Origin: an uncultured Acidaminococcus sp.
GTDB lineage: Bacteria > Bacillota > Negativicutes > Acidaminococcales > Acidaminococcaceae
DNA: 39,189 nucleotides
Assembly: GCA_902796945.1 (NCBI GenBank)
Contig: CADBQR010000075.1
Span: forward strand, 1-39,189
Direction: 5' to 3'
The notes under the pieces are model-generated. The model had not been told where the DNA came from and did no database searches. It was given only the letters and a program-made list of their open reading frames with translations. This document shows, one piece after another, positions 23,680-31,973 of the stretch. A program made the translations under genes and the position numbers. Position 1 is the first letter of the stretch. The number at the start of each line of letters is the position of its first letter.

Positions 23680-23923
23680 GAGCCGGGCAGGGGATGATTT
23701 TCCGGGAAACATGGATAAACCCGGGAAGACCGCTGTCAACCTCCACCATCGCCGCAGGCTTCACTGCCAAGAATGCTGCCGGAAAGCGGCTTTGGATCAG
23801 TGAAGCCGTACTGGCTGTCGTCGGGATTTACCAGCGGAAGCCGTGTGCTGGCTTATTCTGTCCCATCGGGCCAATGTGCACTCCCTGAGCATTTTACCAT
23901 TCGGATAACAGGGAGATTGCGAT

Positions 23924-23955
23924 AAAGAAAAGTGCACCGGTCAGGCCCGTGCACT
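23924..23955 (-). terminator. Probable terminator of the GNAT gene
   Basis: Arms AGTGCAC (23931-23937) and GTGCACT (23949-23955) form a stem just past the GNAT stop codon. On the minus strand TTTTCTTT follows. Confidence 0.75.
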
Positions 23956-23963
23956 CATCTTAT

Positions 23964-24605
23964 TTACCCCAGCTGACCGGGGAGCACTTTTTTCTCTTTT
24001 CCGGGGAATTGCCGGTCGTACGCTTCAAAGGCATCTGGCTGCTGGAGGGCGGCGAGGTAGCCTTCTGGATCGGAGAAGGTGCCATGAACCGTTTCCAGGT
24101 ATCCCTTCTGCAGTTCCCGGATAAGAAGGTAATCCGCTTCCGGGTCTTCCCGATACCGGATTCCTTTTGTCTTCGCCGGAACAAAGCCGGATTTGCCATA
24201 AAAACCGATATTGCCGGTAATGATGATGGCTCCGGCACCCAGCTCAGCGGCCCTGTTCATGGATTGTTCCAGCAGTTTCCGGCCGTAGCCCTTATGCTGG
24301 ACATCCGGGTGAACGCAGATGGGGCCAAAGGTGAAGGTGGGTATGGTTCTCCCATCGTCCGCATCAATATGGGAATGTACATACATGACCTGTCCTATGA
24401 TCTGGTTGCCGCTGACCATGACCAGGTCAAGCTCCGGGATAAATTCACCACGGGAGCGGAAGGTGTGGAGAATATAGTGCTCCGTGCAACCGGGATGATA
24501 GACGTTCCAAAAGGCCTCCCGCACCAGATTTTCTGTTTCAAGATAATCCTGCCGCCGTTCCCGGCGGATTTGAACGCCTGATTTGGCTGAATGAATGGGT
24601 GTCAC
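23964..24605 (-). CDS. GNAT-family N-acetyltransferase
   Basis: A 213-residue acetyltransferase. The acetyl-CoA binding motif lies at about 94-110 (FGPICVHPDVQHKGYGRKLLE, with the Q-x-x-G-x-G/A-type HKGYG turn), followed by helix residues and a beta-bulge region ITGNIGFYGKSGF. It resembles the YhbS-like subgroup that acetylates unknown small molecules or proteins. The C-terminal extension is family-normal. The start is GTG at 24605 with AAAGGAAAG upstream. Monocistronic with its own terminator. Confidence 0.87.
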   Translation of the reverse strand: MTPIHSAKSGVQIRRERRQDYLETENLVREAFWNVYHPGCTEHYILHTFRSRGEFIPELDLVMVSGNQIIGQVMYVHSHIDADDGRTIPTFTFGPICVHPDVQHKGYGRKLLEQSMNRAAELGAGAIIITGNIGFYGKSGFVPAKTKGIRYREDPEADYLLIRELQKGYLETVHGTFSDPEGYLAALQQPDAFEAYDRQFPGKEKKVLPGQLG

Positions 24606-24805
24606 TTTGCTTTCCTTTTCCTGTCATTTCCGTGGTCTTGTCAGGAGAACCACCGTTTTCTACCTGTGGATGTCAGTAATTACCAGGAGGAGTGAAAAAC
24701 CTTTTATTATCATTGCCGGCGGGAATTATTCCCGACATCACCGCATCCAATGACAGGTAGTTATTCTGTTGCTAACTGGAAGGTAACGGGTTTATAACAA
24801 CCGGA

Positions 24806-25567
24806 TCATTTAACGGCGATCATAAAAAATCGGTTGAAATGGAGGACAACTTCACCATTTTTCATAACAGGGTATACCTTTTTCACCTTTTCAAGGATGG
24901 CGTTTTCAAATTCCTCTCCCTCTTTTTTCGACATTACGGAAAGGTACGGGCGTATCCTTGAGCCTTTAACCCAGTTGATAAGAGCTTGATGATCTTGTAG
25001 ATGATGGTAATACTTCGTTTCCCATATTTGAAAAGAATGGCTGCATGACGATAAAAGATTGAAATAGGCATCCGGTTCCAGGGTGCCATTATAATCAATC
25101 GTTGTGTTTGCCAATCCCCAATGTGGATCGGCAACAAGCTCAAATATAATCTGAAACAAGGGTTCCATTTTATTCATGGGAAATTGAGCTGCCAGAACGC
25201 CCCCCGGAGTCAAATGGTCCATAAGAAATGGAATGAAAGCAGCGTGATCCGGTATCCATTGAAAACACGCATTGGAAAAAATAAGATCATAGTTTCCTTC
25301 CAGCGCATTCGCGTCACCGTGTTTATATGTGACATTAGGAATATTTTTCTTCGCTTTCTTCAGCATCTCTGAAGAGCTGTCAAGCCCCATGATATTTGCT
25401 TTCTGAAAGCATTGGGAGAGCAGTTCCGTACTGTTTCCGGTGCCACAGCCGATATCGATGACTGTTTTGGGATTAAGCGTACTTATTCTGGATAAAAGAT
25501 CCCTTGCCGGCTGTGTTCTTTGATTTAAGAAATTCAGATACAGATTGGCATCCCATTCAGAATTCAT
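24806..25567 (-). CDS. tam: Trans-aconitate 2-methyltransferase-like SAM methyltransferase
   Basis: A 253-residue class I methyltransferase. The SAM motif VIDIGCGTGNSTELL (about 36-50), motif II GLDSSSEML, the GDANAL segment and NACFQWIPDH match Tam. The N-terminal EWDANLYLNFLNQRTQPARDLL is also Tam-typical. Tam methylates trans-aconitate, a spontaneous isomer of the citric-acid-cycle intermediate cis-aconitate that inhibits aconitase. AAGGAGAGG gives a firm start at 25567. A degraded DJ-1/PfpI gene lies just upstream on the same strand, so the locus has probably been rearranged. Confidence 0.82.
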   Translation of the reverse strand: MNSEWDANLYLNFLNQRTQPARDLLSRISTLNPKTVIDIGCGTGNSTELLSQCFQKANIMGLDSSSEMLKKAKKNIPNVTYKHGDANALEGNYDLIFSNACFQWIPDHAAFIPFLMDHLTPGGVLAAQFPMNKMEPLFQIIFELVADPHWGLANTTIDYNGTLEPDAYFNLLSSCSHSFQIWETKYYHHLQDHQALINWVKGSRIRPYLSVMSKKEGEEFENAILEKVKKVYPVMKNGEVVLHFNRFFMIAVK

Positions 25568-25646
25568 GTGTTATTCCTCTCCTTCATTTTCGATTTATCC
25601 ATGGCTGCAGCATTTCGGCAAACTGGAAGTTATGCTCCTTCTGACA

Positions 25647-25973
25647 TCACTTCTGTGGCAAATAGCCCATATTGACTCTTACCTTATTTTCTGCTGCTTT
25701 TCCGCACAGCTTTCCCAACAGTTCGAAAGCTACGTCCGGAGCCGTTTCAGGGCAATATGAGGTAATTACGTTATGATCGATTACAAGCCTTTCATTAATA
25801 ATCACGGCTCCAAATGCAGCAAGCTGCTTCTGCCTGTGTCCTCCGCCCAGATGATATGTCGTAGCTCTTCTTCCCTTAAGAATTCCACTTTTTCCGAGAG
25901 CCAGTGCCGCGACACATATTGCAGCAATCGGTTTGCCGGCATGGTCAAATGCCTTAGAGATGGGATTAAAAAA
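25647..25973 (-). pseudogene. Truncated DJ-1/PfpI-family gene (C-terminal remnant)
   Basis: Reading the minus strand from 25973 gives an open frame of 108 codons without a good start codon and with no ribosome site. It contains AFDHAGKPIAAICVAALALG (25952 downward), including the conserved nucleophile-elbow cysteine of DJ-1/PfpI proteins, then GRRATTYHLGGGHRQKQLAAFG and VITSYCPETAPDVAFELL, as in the C-terminal half of the family. The N-terminal half (about 90-100 residues, including the conserved acidic residue) is absent; an in-frame TGA at 25976-25974 precedes it. It is therefore a 5'-truncated remnant. It ends 80 bp before the methyltransferase start. The flanks of the remnant (25568-25646 and 25977-26038) hold nothing else recognisable. 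Confidence 0.82.
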
Positions 25974-26038
25974 TCAGTCCCATTCCTTTACCTGCTTTTC
26001 GGTCCTTGAGGAAGCCGAACCCACAGAGCGGTTTGCAA

Positions 26039-27439
26039 TCAAGGTTTTTTCCCGTGTAGACCGCTGACACGCGACATCAATACCACCGTCTCAACGTGTG
26101 CGGTCTGGGGGAACATGTCAACAGGCTGGACCTGCCGGATCTTATAGCCGCCTTCGTGCAGGATGGCAGCGTCGCGGGCAAGGGAGGCCGGCCCGCAGGA
26201 GACGTAAACGACACGCTGCGGTTTTACCGTGAGAATGGCTTTCAGCACCTTTGGATCACAGCCTGCCCGGGGCGGATCAAGGACGATGACATCGGGACGC
26301 ACGCCTTCCCTGACGAGACGGGGCAGTTCCCTGGCAGCGTCGGCACAAATGAATTCACTGTTTTTGATATGGTTCTGCTCAGCGTTTTTCCAGGCATCCT
26401 TGATGGCAGGGGCTACGATTTCAATGCCCAGGGCATGACTGGCTTTTTGGGCGAGGAATAACGTAATGGTACCGGTACCGCAATAGAGGTCGATGACATT
26501 TTCTTTACCGGTCAAAGCCGCATAGTGCAGGGCCGTTTCGTAGAGAACTTCAGCCTGTTTGGTATTGACCTGGAAGAAGGAAAGGGGAGAGATGGCAAAG
26601 GTCAGGCTGCCTAACCGGTCATGAATGAATCCGGGGCCGGAGATGACCTTGCTCTTTGGTCCCATGATCACATTGGTGTGGCGGGTATTGATATTTTGAA
26701 TGAGCGTCACAAAGCCGGGTACTTCCGTTTTGAGCATGGTGGCCAGCTGCTTCAGATGGGGAACTCGGTCTGTATTGGTGATAAGCACCGCCATGACTTC
26801 CCCGGTATTGACACCGACCCGCCCCATGATATGACGGACAATGCCGGTACGGGCATCCTCATCAAGCGCCGGGATATGGTACTGCTGCATCCATTTGCGT
26901 ACGACAGACGCAATGCGGTTATTGATCTCGTTCTGGATCAGGCAGCTTTCCACATTGATGATGCGGTGCGTCCCCTGCGCATAGCAGCCGATGAGCAGCT
27001 CGTGTTTTCTTCCTTCCGCAGCAGGAACCTGCATCTTGTTGCGATAATTCCACGGCGATTGGGCGCCCAGCGTCGGGTTGACATTGATTCCCTTGAAATG
27101 GCCAATTCGCTCCAGGGCGTCCATGACGGTCTGCCGCTTGAGCTTCAGTTGCGCTGTATAGGATAGATGCTGCAGCTGGCAGCCACCGCAGGCTTCGTAG
27201 ACCGGGCAGGACGGCGTTACGCGGTCCGGGGATGGCACCAGGATCTGATCCAATCGGGCCTGTCCATAGGACTTCTTGACATTTGTGACGGTGGCAGATA
27301 CACGCTCGCCGGGGAGCGCGCCGGGGACAAAAAAGGTAAATCCTTTCACTTTACCCACACCCTCGCCGGAACTGCCAAGGCCTGTTATGGTGATTTCAAT
27401 ATGCTGTTTTACGGTGAAAGCTATTTTTTTCGTTTCCAT
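26039..27439 (-). CDS. rlmD: 23S rRNA (uracil-5-)-methyltransferase, RlmD/RlmCD-like
   Basis: A 466-residue RumA/TrmA-type enzyme. The N-terminal TRAM domain (about 8-66) is followed by the [4Fe-4S] ligands C78, C84, C87 and C166. The C-terminal methyltransferase domain has DLYCGTGTITL (318-328), DPPRAGC (389-395) and the catalytic cysteine C416 in YVSCGPASLARD. It methylates C5 of uridine in 23S rRNA (U1939 and/or U747 in E. coli numbering). The usual SCNP at the active site is SCGP here. The ATG follows a TATAAT by only about 8 nt and lacks a Shine-Dalgarno. An in-frame stop 9 nt upstream prevents a longer protein, so the mRNA may be almost leaderless. Confidence 0.9.
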   Translation of the reverse strand: METKKIAFTVKQHIEITITGLGSSGEGVGKVKGFTFFVPGALPGERVSATVTNVKKSYGQARLDQILVPSPDRVTPSCPVYEACGGCQLQHLSYTAQLKLKRQTVMDALERIGHFKGINVNPTLGAQSPWNYRNKMQVPAAEGRKHELLIGCYAQGTHRIINVESCLIQNEINNRIASVVRKWMQQYHIPALDEDARTGIVRHIMGRVGVNTGEVMAVLITNTDRVPHLKQLATMLKTEVPGFVTLIQNINTRHTNVIMGPKSKVISGPGFIHDRLGSLTFAISPLSFFQVNTKQAEVLYETALHYAALTGKENVIDLYCGTGTITLFLAQKASHALGIEIVAPAIKDAWKNAEQNHIKNSEFICADAARELPRLVREGVRPDVIVLDPPRAGCDPKVLKAILTVKPQRVVYVSCGPASLARDAAILHEGGYKIRQVQPVDMFPQTAHVETVVLMSRVSGLHGKKP

Positions 27440-27447
27440 ATTTCTTT

Positions 27448-27477
27448 ATTATAGCGAGAAAGGGCCTGATAAGGCAA
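27448..27477 (-). promoter_or_regulatory. Candidate promoter immediately upstream of rlmD
   Basis: On the minus strand TTGCCT (27477-27472), 18 bp, TATAAT (27453-27448). The predicted start point falls 2-4 nt before the ATG. Confidence 0.5.
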
Positions 27478-27531
27478 TACGGGCACCCCCGGGAAACAGG
27501 GCGGTCCGGCCATGGGAAAGGCGGCCGGTTC

Positions 27532-28890
27532 CTATCGGGCCGGTACTGTATTTCCATGGTCTTTCGAAGTGGGTTCCCCGCGAAGCACCGGATTGACCCG
27601 GGCATAGAGAAAGGTGACGGCTGCCACCATGATTTCCGCTGCTGGGACCGCGCACCATACGCCATTCATCCCCCAATGGCCTGCCAGGAACCAGACTACG
27701 GGCACGGGAAGAATTGCGCCGCGCAGCAGGGAGACGACATGGGCCGGACGAATATTGTTAATGGAAGTAAAACTGTTCAGGAGCAGGATATTGAATCCAA
27801 TAAAGGGCGCTGCCGTGAAGTAGAAGCGGATGCCCTTTACGGCAATGGCCTGCAGCAGCGGGTCCCGATGCCCGTTGAAGACCGATGCCAGCGGCGATGC
27901 CTGCAGATAGAGGAACCCGTAGAGGAGTATGGAAAATAACAACATGGTCCTCAGCCCATAACGCAGGAAGCGGCGGACCGTCTGCCCGTTGCCTTTTCCA
28001 TAGGCATGGCTCAGCAAGGGCTGAAGGCCCTGTCCCAGACCCGTGTAGACCGCCGTAACAACAAGGGCAATATTGGCCACGATTCCGTAGGCCGCCACAC
28101 CGATGTTTCCTTCAAGTCCAAGAATGGTGGCGTTGAAAAGCATCATGACGATGCCGGAAGCACATTCCGTGACGAAGGCAGGAACCCCGCAGGACAGGAT
28201 GCGAAGGATCTGGGAAAAATCGAAAGCAGTCAGACGGAAGCGGAAGTGACAACGGCGCCGCACAAGATGCGGGAAAAGCATCATCAGGCCAATGAGCGGG
28301 GAAAGGCCGGTGGCCAGGACGGCCCCGAAGATCCCCATCTGGAAAGGGAACATGAAGACGTAATCCAGGATAATATTCGACAGGCTGCCGGCCAGCATGG
28401 CTGCCATGGACAGCTGCGGGGCACCATCATTTCTCACGAAGCATTGCATCACGTTGTTCATCAGGAATACCGGTGCAAAAAGCAGGAGCATCGAAAGATA
28501 GGTCTCGGTCATGGAAAAAACTTCCTCATTGGCTCCCAGCCAGGTAACAATCATCGGGGACGCCAGAAGGCCTGCCAGGAAAAAAAGAAGTCCTGCGATG
28601 CCGGCCAGATAAACGGAGTGTGTAAACAGGATTTGGCCGGCCCTGTCATTTCCCCGTCCCCGGGTAATGGCATACTGGGTTCCGCCTCCCATGCCAATCA
28701 TAAGTCCGCTCCCATTGATCAGGCTGTAAACGGGAAGTGCCAGGTTCAGGGCAGCGAGGCCGCTTGCCCCAAGGGCTTTGGACACAAAAAAGGTGTCTGC
28801 CAGGATATAACAGGACAGGCCGGTCATGGCCAGCACATTGAATCCTGTATAACGTACGAATTGGCGAAAGTATAATGTTTTGGTTTCCAT
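27532..28890 (-). CDS. MATE-family multidrug/solute efflux transporter
   Basis: A 452-residue membrane protein with twelve predicted helices in two homologous halves, typical of Na+- or H+-driven MATE exporters. Landmarks are SCYILADTFFVSKALGASGLAALNLALPVYSLINGSG near the N-terminus, GMGGGTQYAI, VRNDGAPQLSMAAMLAGSLSNIILDYVFMF, and GIVANIALVVTAVYTGLGQGLQPLLSHAYG in the second half. The drug or metabolite exported is unknown. The start at 28890 has GGGAGG upstream. The gene has a leader of about 200 nt with a strong promoter and an internal terminator, so expression is probably controlled by attenuation. Confidence 0.9.
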   Translation of the reverse strand: METKTLYFRQFVRYTGFNVLAMTGLSCYILADTFFVSKALGASGLAALNLALPVYSLINGSGLMIGMGGGTQYAITRGRGNDRAGQILFTHSVYLAGIAGLLFFLAGLLASPMIVTWLGANEEVFSMTETYLSMLLLFAPVFLMNNVMQCFVRNDGAPQLSMAAMLAGSLSNIILDYVFMFPFQMGIFGAVLATGLSPLIGLMMLFPHLVRRRCHFRFRLTAFDFSQILRILSCGVPAFVTECASGIVMMLFNATILGLEGNIGVAAYGIVANIALVVTAVYTGLGQGLQPLLSHAYGKGNGQTVRRFLRYGLRTMLLFSILLYGFLYLQASPLASVFNGHRDPLLQAIAVKGIRFYFTAAPFIGFNILLLNSFTSINNIRPAHVVSLLRGAILPVPVVWFLAGHWGMNGVWCAVPAAEIMVAAVTFLYARVNPVLRGEPTSKDHGNTVPAR

Positions 28891-28906
28891 TCTGTTTCCT
28901 CCCATC

Positions 28907-28944
28907 AAAAAAGACCCGAGCTGTACAATCACGTACAGCTCAGG
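28907..28944 (-). terminator. Terminator inside the MATE gene leader (attenuator candidate)
   Basis: A 12-bp stem (28944-28933 with 28926-28915; one T:G wobble), loop GTGATT, is followed two bases later by TTTTTT (28912-28907), 17 nt before the MATE start codon. GACCCG upstream in the leader (28974-28969) is complementary to CGGGTC at the 3' side of the hairpin (28918-28913), a possible antiterminator pairing. Confidence 0.75.
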
Positions 28945-29015
28945 CCTATGCACTGTGTAAAACCCCGGCGGGTCATTCCTGTAAAATTTTGGTTTTTCCT
29001 TTTCAGGAAATAATT

Positions 29016-29090
29016 TCAAAAGGAACTTCCGGAAACGAGGTCATGATTCATTTCCATCAGACCGGTTCCTATCCGTTTCCTTTGTTCCAT
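29016..29090 (-). CDS. Possible 24-codon leader peptide of the MATE gene
   Basis: A 24-codon open frame begins with ATG at 29090, at or next to the predicted transcription start, and ends with TGA at 29018-29016. There is no ribosome site, so translation would have to be leaderless. It could also be chance. A second frame beginning TTG at 29019 runs open through the attenuator hairpin into the MATE gene. Listed because ribosome position on the leader could decide whether the terminator folds. Confidence 0.25.
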   Translation of the reverse strand: MEQRKRIGTGLMEMNHDLVSGSSF

Positions 29091-29095
29091 CGAAG

Positions 29096-29124
29096 ATAGT
29101 AGCAAAGAAGCGCGGGAAAGTCAA
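29096..29124 (-). promoter_or_regulatory. Promoter of the MATE gene leader
   Basis: On the minus strand TTGACT (29124-29119), exactly 17 bp, TACTAT (29101-29096). The predicted start point of about 29089 lies 200 nt before the MATE start codon. Confidence 0.7.
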
Positions 29125-29265
29125 CTCGCGGATCTGTGATTCTACCGTATCAAGCGGTTGGGACTGTGTATCGGCAGGAAAACGAAAGAAAATTAATAAA
29201 AAAAGTGAATTGTATTCAAATTTGCGATATTTTAGAAAAATGCGCTGGATTTGATTAATTTTGCA

Positions 29266-29295
29266 TTGACAGAACTTACCGTTATCTACTACCAT
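29266..29295 (+). promoter_or_regulatory. Candidate promoter of crcB
   Basis: TTGACA (29266-29271), 18 bp, TACCAT (29290-29295), giving a leader of about 115 nt before the crcB start. The spacing is slightly long and the -10 box is weak. Confidence 0.5.
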
Positions 29296-29308
29296 AATAA
29301 TAACGAAT

Positions 29309-29338
29309 AGACGCCGTGCGTAGGCTGGCGCCTTTTTT
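29309..29338 (+). terminator. Terminator-like hairpin in the crcB leader
   Basis: AGACGCC (29309-29315) pairs with GGCGCCT (29327-29333) with one mismatch, followed by TTTTTT. A second GGCGC at 29344 could pair with the same GCGCC instead. No fluoride-riboswitch core (GAUG segments) was found, so the sensor, if any, is unidentified. Confidence 0.45.
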
Positions 29339-29418
29339 CAACAGGCGCTATGAAACAAAATTCAAAAAATGGAAGTGACGAAATACAGTTAATGTTACAA
29401 TAACAGAGGGGGATCTGC

Positions 29419-29802
29419 ATGGGTGATATGAAATTGGTCGTGTATGTTGCGCTGGGGGGCGCGTTGGGATCGGTTGCCCGATATCTTGTGGCCGGAATCT
29501 TGAAAGAAGCCGGGGGCAGCTCTTTTCCATGGCATATGATTTTTGTCAACACCCTGGGTTGTGTTTTTGTTGGTTTTTTTGCATCTTTTCTATACGTAAA
29601 ATTACCGCATCCGCGGTGGGCGTCCTTATTTTATTGGGGCTTTATCGGGGGATTCACCGCATTTTCTTCCTTTATCAAGGAAGGTATGCATTTTTTCCTT
29701 CATGGGGAACATATGATGGGATTTGCCTATCTGCTGCTTCAGAATACCCTGGGCCTTGCCGCCGCGGGAATAGCCTTTTGGGCCGGTAAGATGCTGTTGT
29801 AA
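29419..29802 (+). CDS. crcB: CrcB/Fluc fluoride channel
   Basis: A 127-residue protein with four membrane helices and the Fluc signatures GGALGSVARYLVAG (near the N-terminus), FVNTLGCVFVGFF (Asn of the pore) and GFIGGFTAFSSFIKE, containing the Phe-box and the central Na+-site region. Fluc proteins are dual-topology dimers that export fluoride ions. The length is normal. GAGGGGG lies 7 nt before the ATG. Only one crcB copy is seen, consistent with a homodimeric channel. The 227-bp gap after it (29803-30029) shows no gene. Confidence 0.93.
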   Translation: MGDMKLVVYVALGGALGSVARYLVAGILKEAGGSSFPWHMIFVNTLGCVFVGFFASFLYVKLPHPRWASLFYWGFIGGFTAFSSFIKEGMHFFLHGEHMMGFAYLLLQNTLGLAAAGIAFWAGKMLL

Positions 29803-30029
29803 TTTGGTTACGGCACGGCACTCCGAATGACCCTTTTGGTACTCAAGGCATTATTCGAGAAAATCCTGTCCGGATCGTAAGGGAAGCAGCCCTTTGACTG
29901 GAATGCTCCCGACGGGGGACAGGAAACAGGTTCCAGGAATCTTGATGTTAATGGAATGCGGGGCGGGCATGTGGTCTGACGGAAAATGATACCGGCAGGA
30001 AAGCGTCCGCCTTTTGAAAGGGTACGGTT

Positions 30030-31136
30030 ATGTCGTTCAAATTTTTCTTTCTAATCCTGACCATGCTGGGACTGGCCGGTTCATTTCTGGCCTGGTTCAT
30101 GTATCGGACCGGTTTCTCGGTGTTGAAACCGTGGTGGACGCTTGTCCCGTTCCTGATCATGCCGCTTTTATTCGGAGCCGCCAATGTCGGCCTTAACGTG
30201 CTGCCCCGGGGGATTGTGCGGAACCTGGCCTGGGCCGGGGGAATCTGGATGGGTTTTGTCTACTATTCTTTCCTGCTGCTGGCGATTTACGGTGTCCTTT
30301 GGGTTCTTGGGCGGATCTGCCATTGGCCGAACCTGGCACCGAATGCAGCCATCAGTCTTTTTTTTGTGGCTGTCCTGTCAACGGGGCTGGGCGTCTATCA
30401 ATGTGTCCATCCCAACATACGGCGCTATACGCTGCGAACCTATAAACCGATTCCCCAATCGTACCGGATCGTATTTGCCTCGGATCTTCATTTTGGGGCA
30501 CTGTTCGGGAAGGGATATGGCCGCCGGTTCGTGGAGCGGATCAATCAGGAAAGGCCGGACATGGTAATTCTTGGTGGTGACCTGGTGGACCGCAGCCTGG
30601 ACTTCGCGGTTCGTGAGGGAAGCCTGGAAACACTGAGAAAAATCAAGGCCCCTGTCGGTGTTTTTGCCGTTATGGGCAATCATGACCTGGCCAATGGGAC
30701 GGGTGAGCAGGAACGGGAATACCTGGAAAAAATGGGCATCCGGTTTGTTGTTAATGAGACCATCCCGATCAATTCCATCATGTGGTTGACGGGCCTGGAT
30801 GATTATCGCTTTGGAAAACGGGATTATGCCATTCCCCATATGGAGACGGCAAAACTGAACCTTTTTGTAGAGCACGAACCGCGTCATGTCCTGGAAGCAG
30901 GGCAGAAGGGATATGACCTGTATTTTGCCGGCCATACCCACGGCGGCCAGATGGTTCCGCTGAATCTGATCACGCAGCAGATGTACGTACAGGATCATGG
31001 AACCGATCCCCGGGGCAATATGCTTTCCACCGTATCGACGGGGTATGGTCTTTCTTTCCTGCCCATTCGGCTCGGTGTCCCTCCGGAAATTGTCGTGGTT
31101 ACTGTGGAGCCCATTAAAAATAAACGGGGAGTCTGA
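30030..31136 (+). CDS. Membrane-anchored metallophosphoesterase (YkuE/YaeI-like)
   Basis: A 368-residue protein whose first ~125 residues contain four hydrophobic segments, followed by a calcineurin-like phosphoesterase domain. Metal ligands visible are D152-x-H154 (ASDLHFG), D184 (GGDLVD), N217-H218 (GNHD), H282 (EHEP) and H302-x-H304 (AGHTHGGQ). Relatives hydrolyse phosphodiesters, including UDP-2,3-diacylglucosamine-like and other lipid-linked substrates, but the function of this membrane-anchored group is open. AGGG ribosome site at suitable spacing and a terminator directly behind; monocistronic. Confidence 0.9.
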   Translation: MSFKFFFLILTMLGLAGSFLAWFMYRTGFSVLKPWWTLVPFLIMPLLFGAANVGLNVLPRGIVRNLAWAGGIWMGFVYYSFLLLAIYGVLWVLGRICHWPNLAPNAAISLFFVAVLSTGLGVYQCVHPNIRRYTLRTYKPIPQSYRIVFASDLHFGALFGKGYGRRFVERINQERPDMVILGGDLVDRSLDFAVREGSLETLRKIKAPVGVFAVMGNHDLANGTGEQEREYLEKMGIRFVVNETIPINSIMWLTGLDDYRFGKRDYAIPHMETAKLNLFVEHEPRHVLEAGQKGYDLYFAGHTHGGQMVPLNLITQQMYVQDHGTDPRGNMLSTVSTGYGLSFLPIRLGVPPEIVVVTVEPIKNKRGV

Positions 31137-31186
31137 AAAAGTTTTTTCGGGACTCTGCAAAGTGCTGCATCATTGACTTTTGGAAG

Positions 31187-31233
31187 CAGCTGTTACGGCG
31201 ATGGAAATCGTATCGCCGGAGCAGCTGTTTTTT
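31187..31233 (+). terminator. Rho-independent terminator of the metallophosphoesterase gene
   Basis: Outer arms CAGCTG (31187-31192 and 31222-31227) and inner arms CGGCGAT/ATCGCCG form one hairpin with a small internal loop; six T residues follow. Confidence 0.85.
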
Positions 31234-31293
31234 GATGCCCGTTTCCGGGAACTGCGCGGTGTTTTATAAGGTCCCGGGGAAAAGAGTCCGCCG

Positions 31294-31962
31294 TCACGAT
31301 GGATCATTGGCGGACAGGAAGAATTCGTTGCGGTGATAGCGGATGAGCCCGTCCTTCTGCATTTTGCTGAGCTCGGCACTGAGGGCCGAGCGGTCCACCC
31401 CCAGATAATCGGCCAGCTGCTGGCGGTCAAAGGGTACGGTTACATGGGAAGAGTGGCTCCGGGTGGAGAGAAAGGAAAGGTAGGAGAGAACACGGCCCCG
31501 AATGGTCTTGGGTGCCGTATGGAGCATGCGGCGGGAGAGGGACAGGTTCTTCCGGGCCAGGATCTTCAACAGGTTTTCCGCGATTTTCTGGTGCTGGGGA
31601 CAGCTTTTGGAACATGTCGTGAGCACTTTTTGCAGGTTCATCATGAGAACCGTCGTCTCTTCGGAGGCGGTGACACTGATCATAAGGGGCTCACTGCCGA
31701 GACAGGCATAGGCTTCGGCAAAAAGGTCGCCCGCCATTGCCTGGCCGAGAATGGTCCGGTTGCCCCAGATGTCATTATGTTCAATGATGACAGATCCCTT
31801 CGTAACGAGACTGACCGTGCTGACCCTGTCCCCGGCGTGGTGAATGCAGGTGCCTTTCGGATAGGAACGGACGTTGGCTCCCAGGCAGGCCAGACGTTCC
31901 CTGATTTCCTCCGGTTTCACATCGGCAAAAAATTCGGTTGAGGCTAAAAAGGTAAAATCCAT
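31294..31962 (-). CDS. Crp/Fnr-family transcriptional regulator
   Basis: A 222-residue protein with an N-terminal cyclic-nucleotide-binding-like beta-roll (about 10-125; GNRTILGQAMAGDLFAEAYACLG corresponds to the ligand-pocket strand and helix) and a C-terminal winged HTH with DRQQLADYLGVDRSALSAELSKMQKDGLI (about 179-207). It lacks the N-terminal cysteine set of FNR, but internal C109-x5-C115 is present. Related regulators (HcpR, ArcR, Clp types) sense redox or nitrosative stress, sometimes through haem. It is divergent from a 4Fe-4S protein gene. A palindrome between them is placed to activate that gene and damp its own transcription. AAAGGAGA ribosome site. Confidence 0.92.
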   Translation of the reverse strand: MDFTFLASTEFFADVKPEEIRERLACLGANVRSYPKGTCIHHAGDRVSTVSLVTKGSVIIEHNDIWGNRTILGQAMAGDLFAEAYACLGSEPLMISVTASEETTVLMMNLQKVLTTCSKSCPQHQKIAENLLKILARKNLSLSRRMLHTAPKTIRGRVLSYLSFLSTRSHSSHVTVPFDRQQLADYLGVDRSALSAELSKMQKDGLIRYHRNEFFLSANDPS

Positions 31963-31973
31963 TTTTTCTCCTT

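Noticed and set aside
23694-23888. 64-codon plus-strand frame upstream of the marR-type gene
   Set aside because: No ribosome site and no similarity; the region holds only the marR promoter/operator and the GNAT terminator.
29266-29345. Fluoride riboswitch upstream of crcB
   Set aside because: The conserved GAUG-containing core could not be located; only a terminator-like hairpin is supported.
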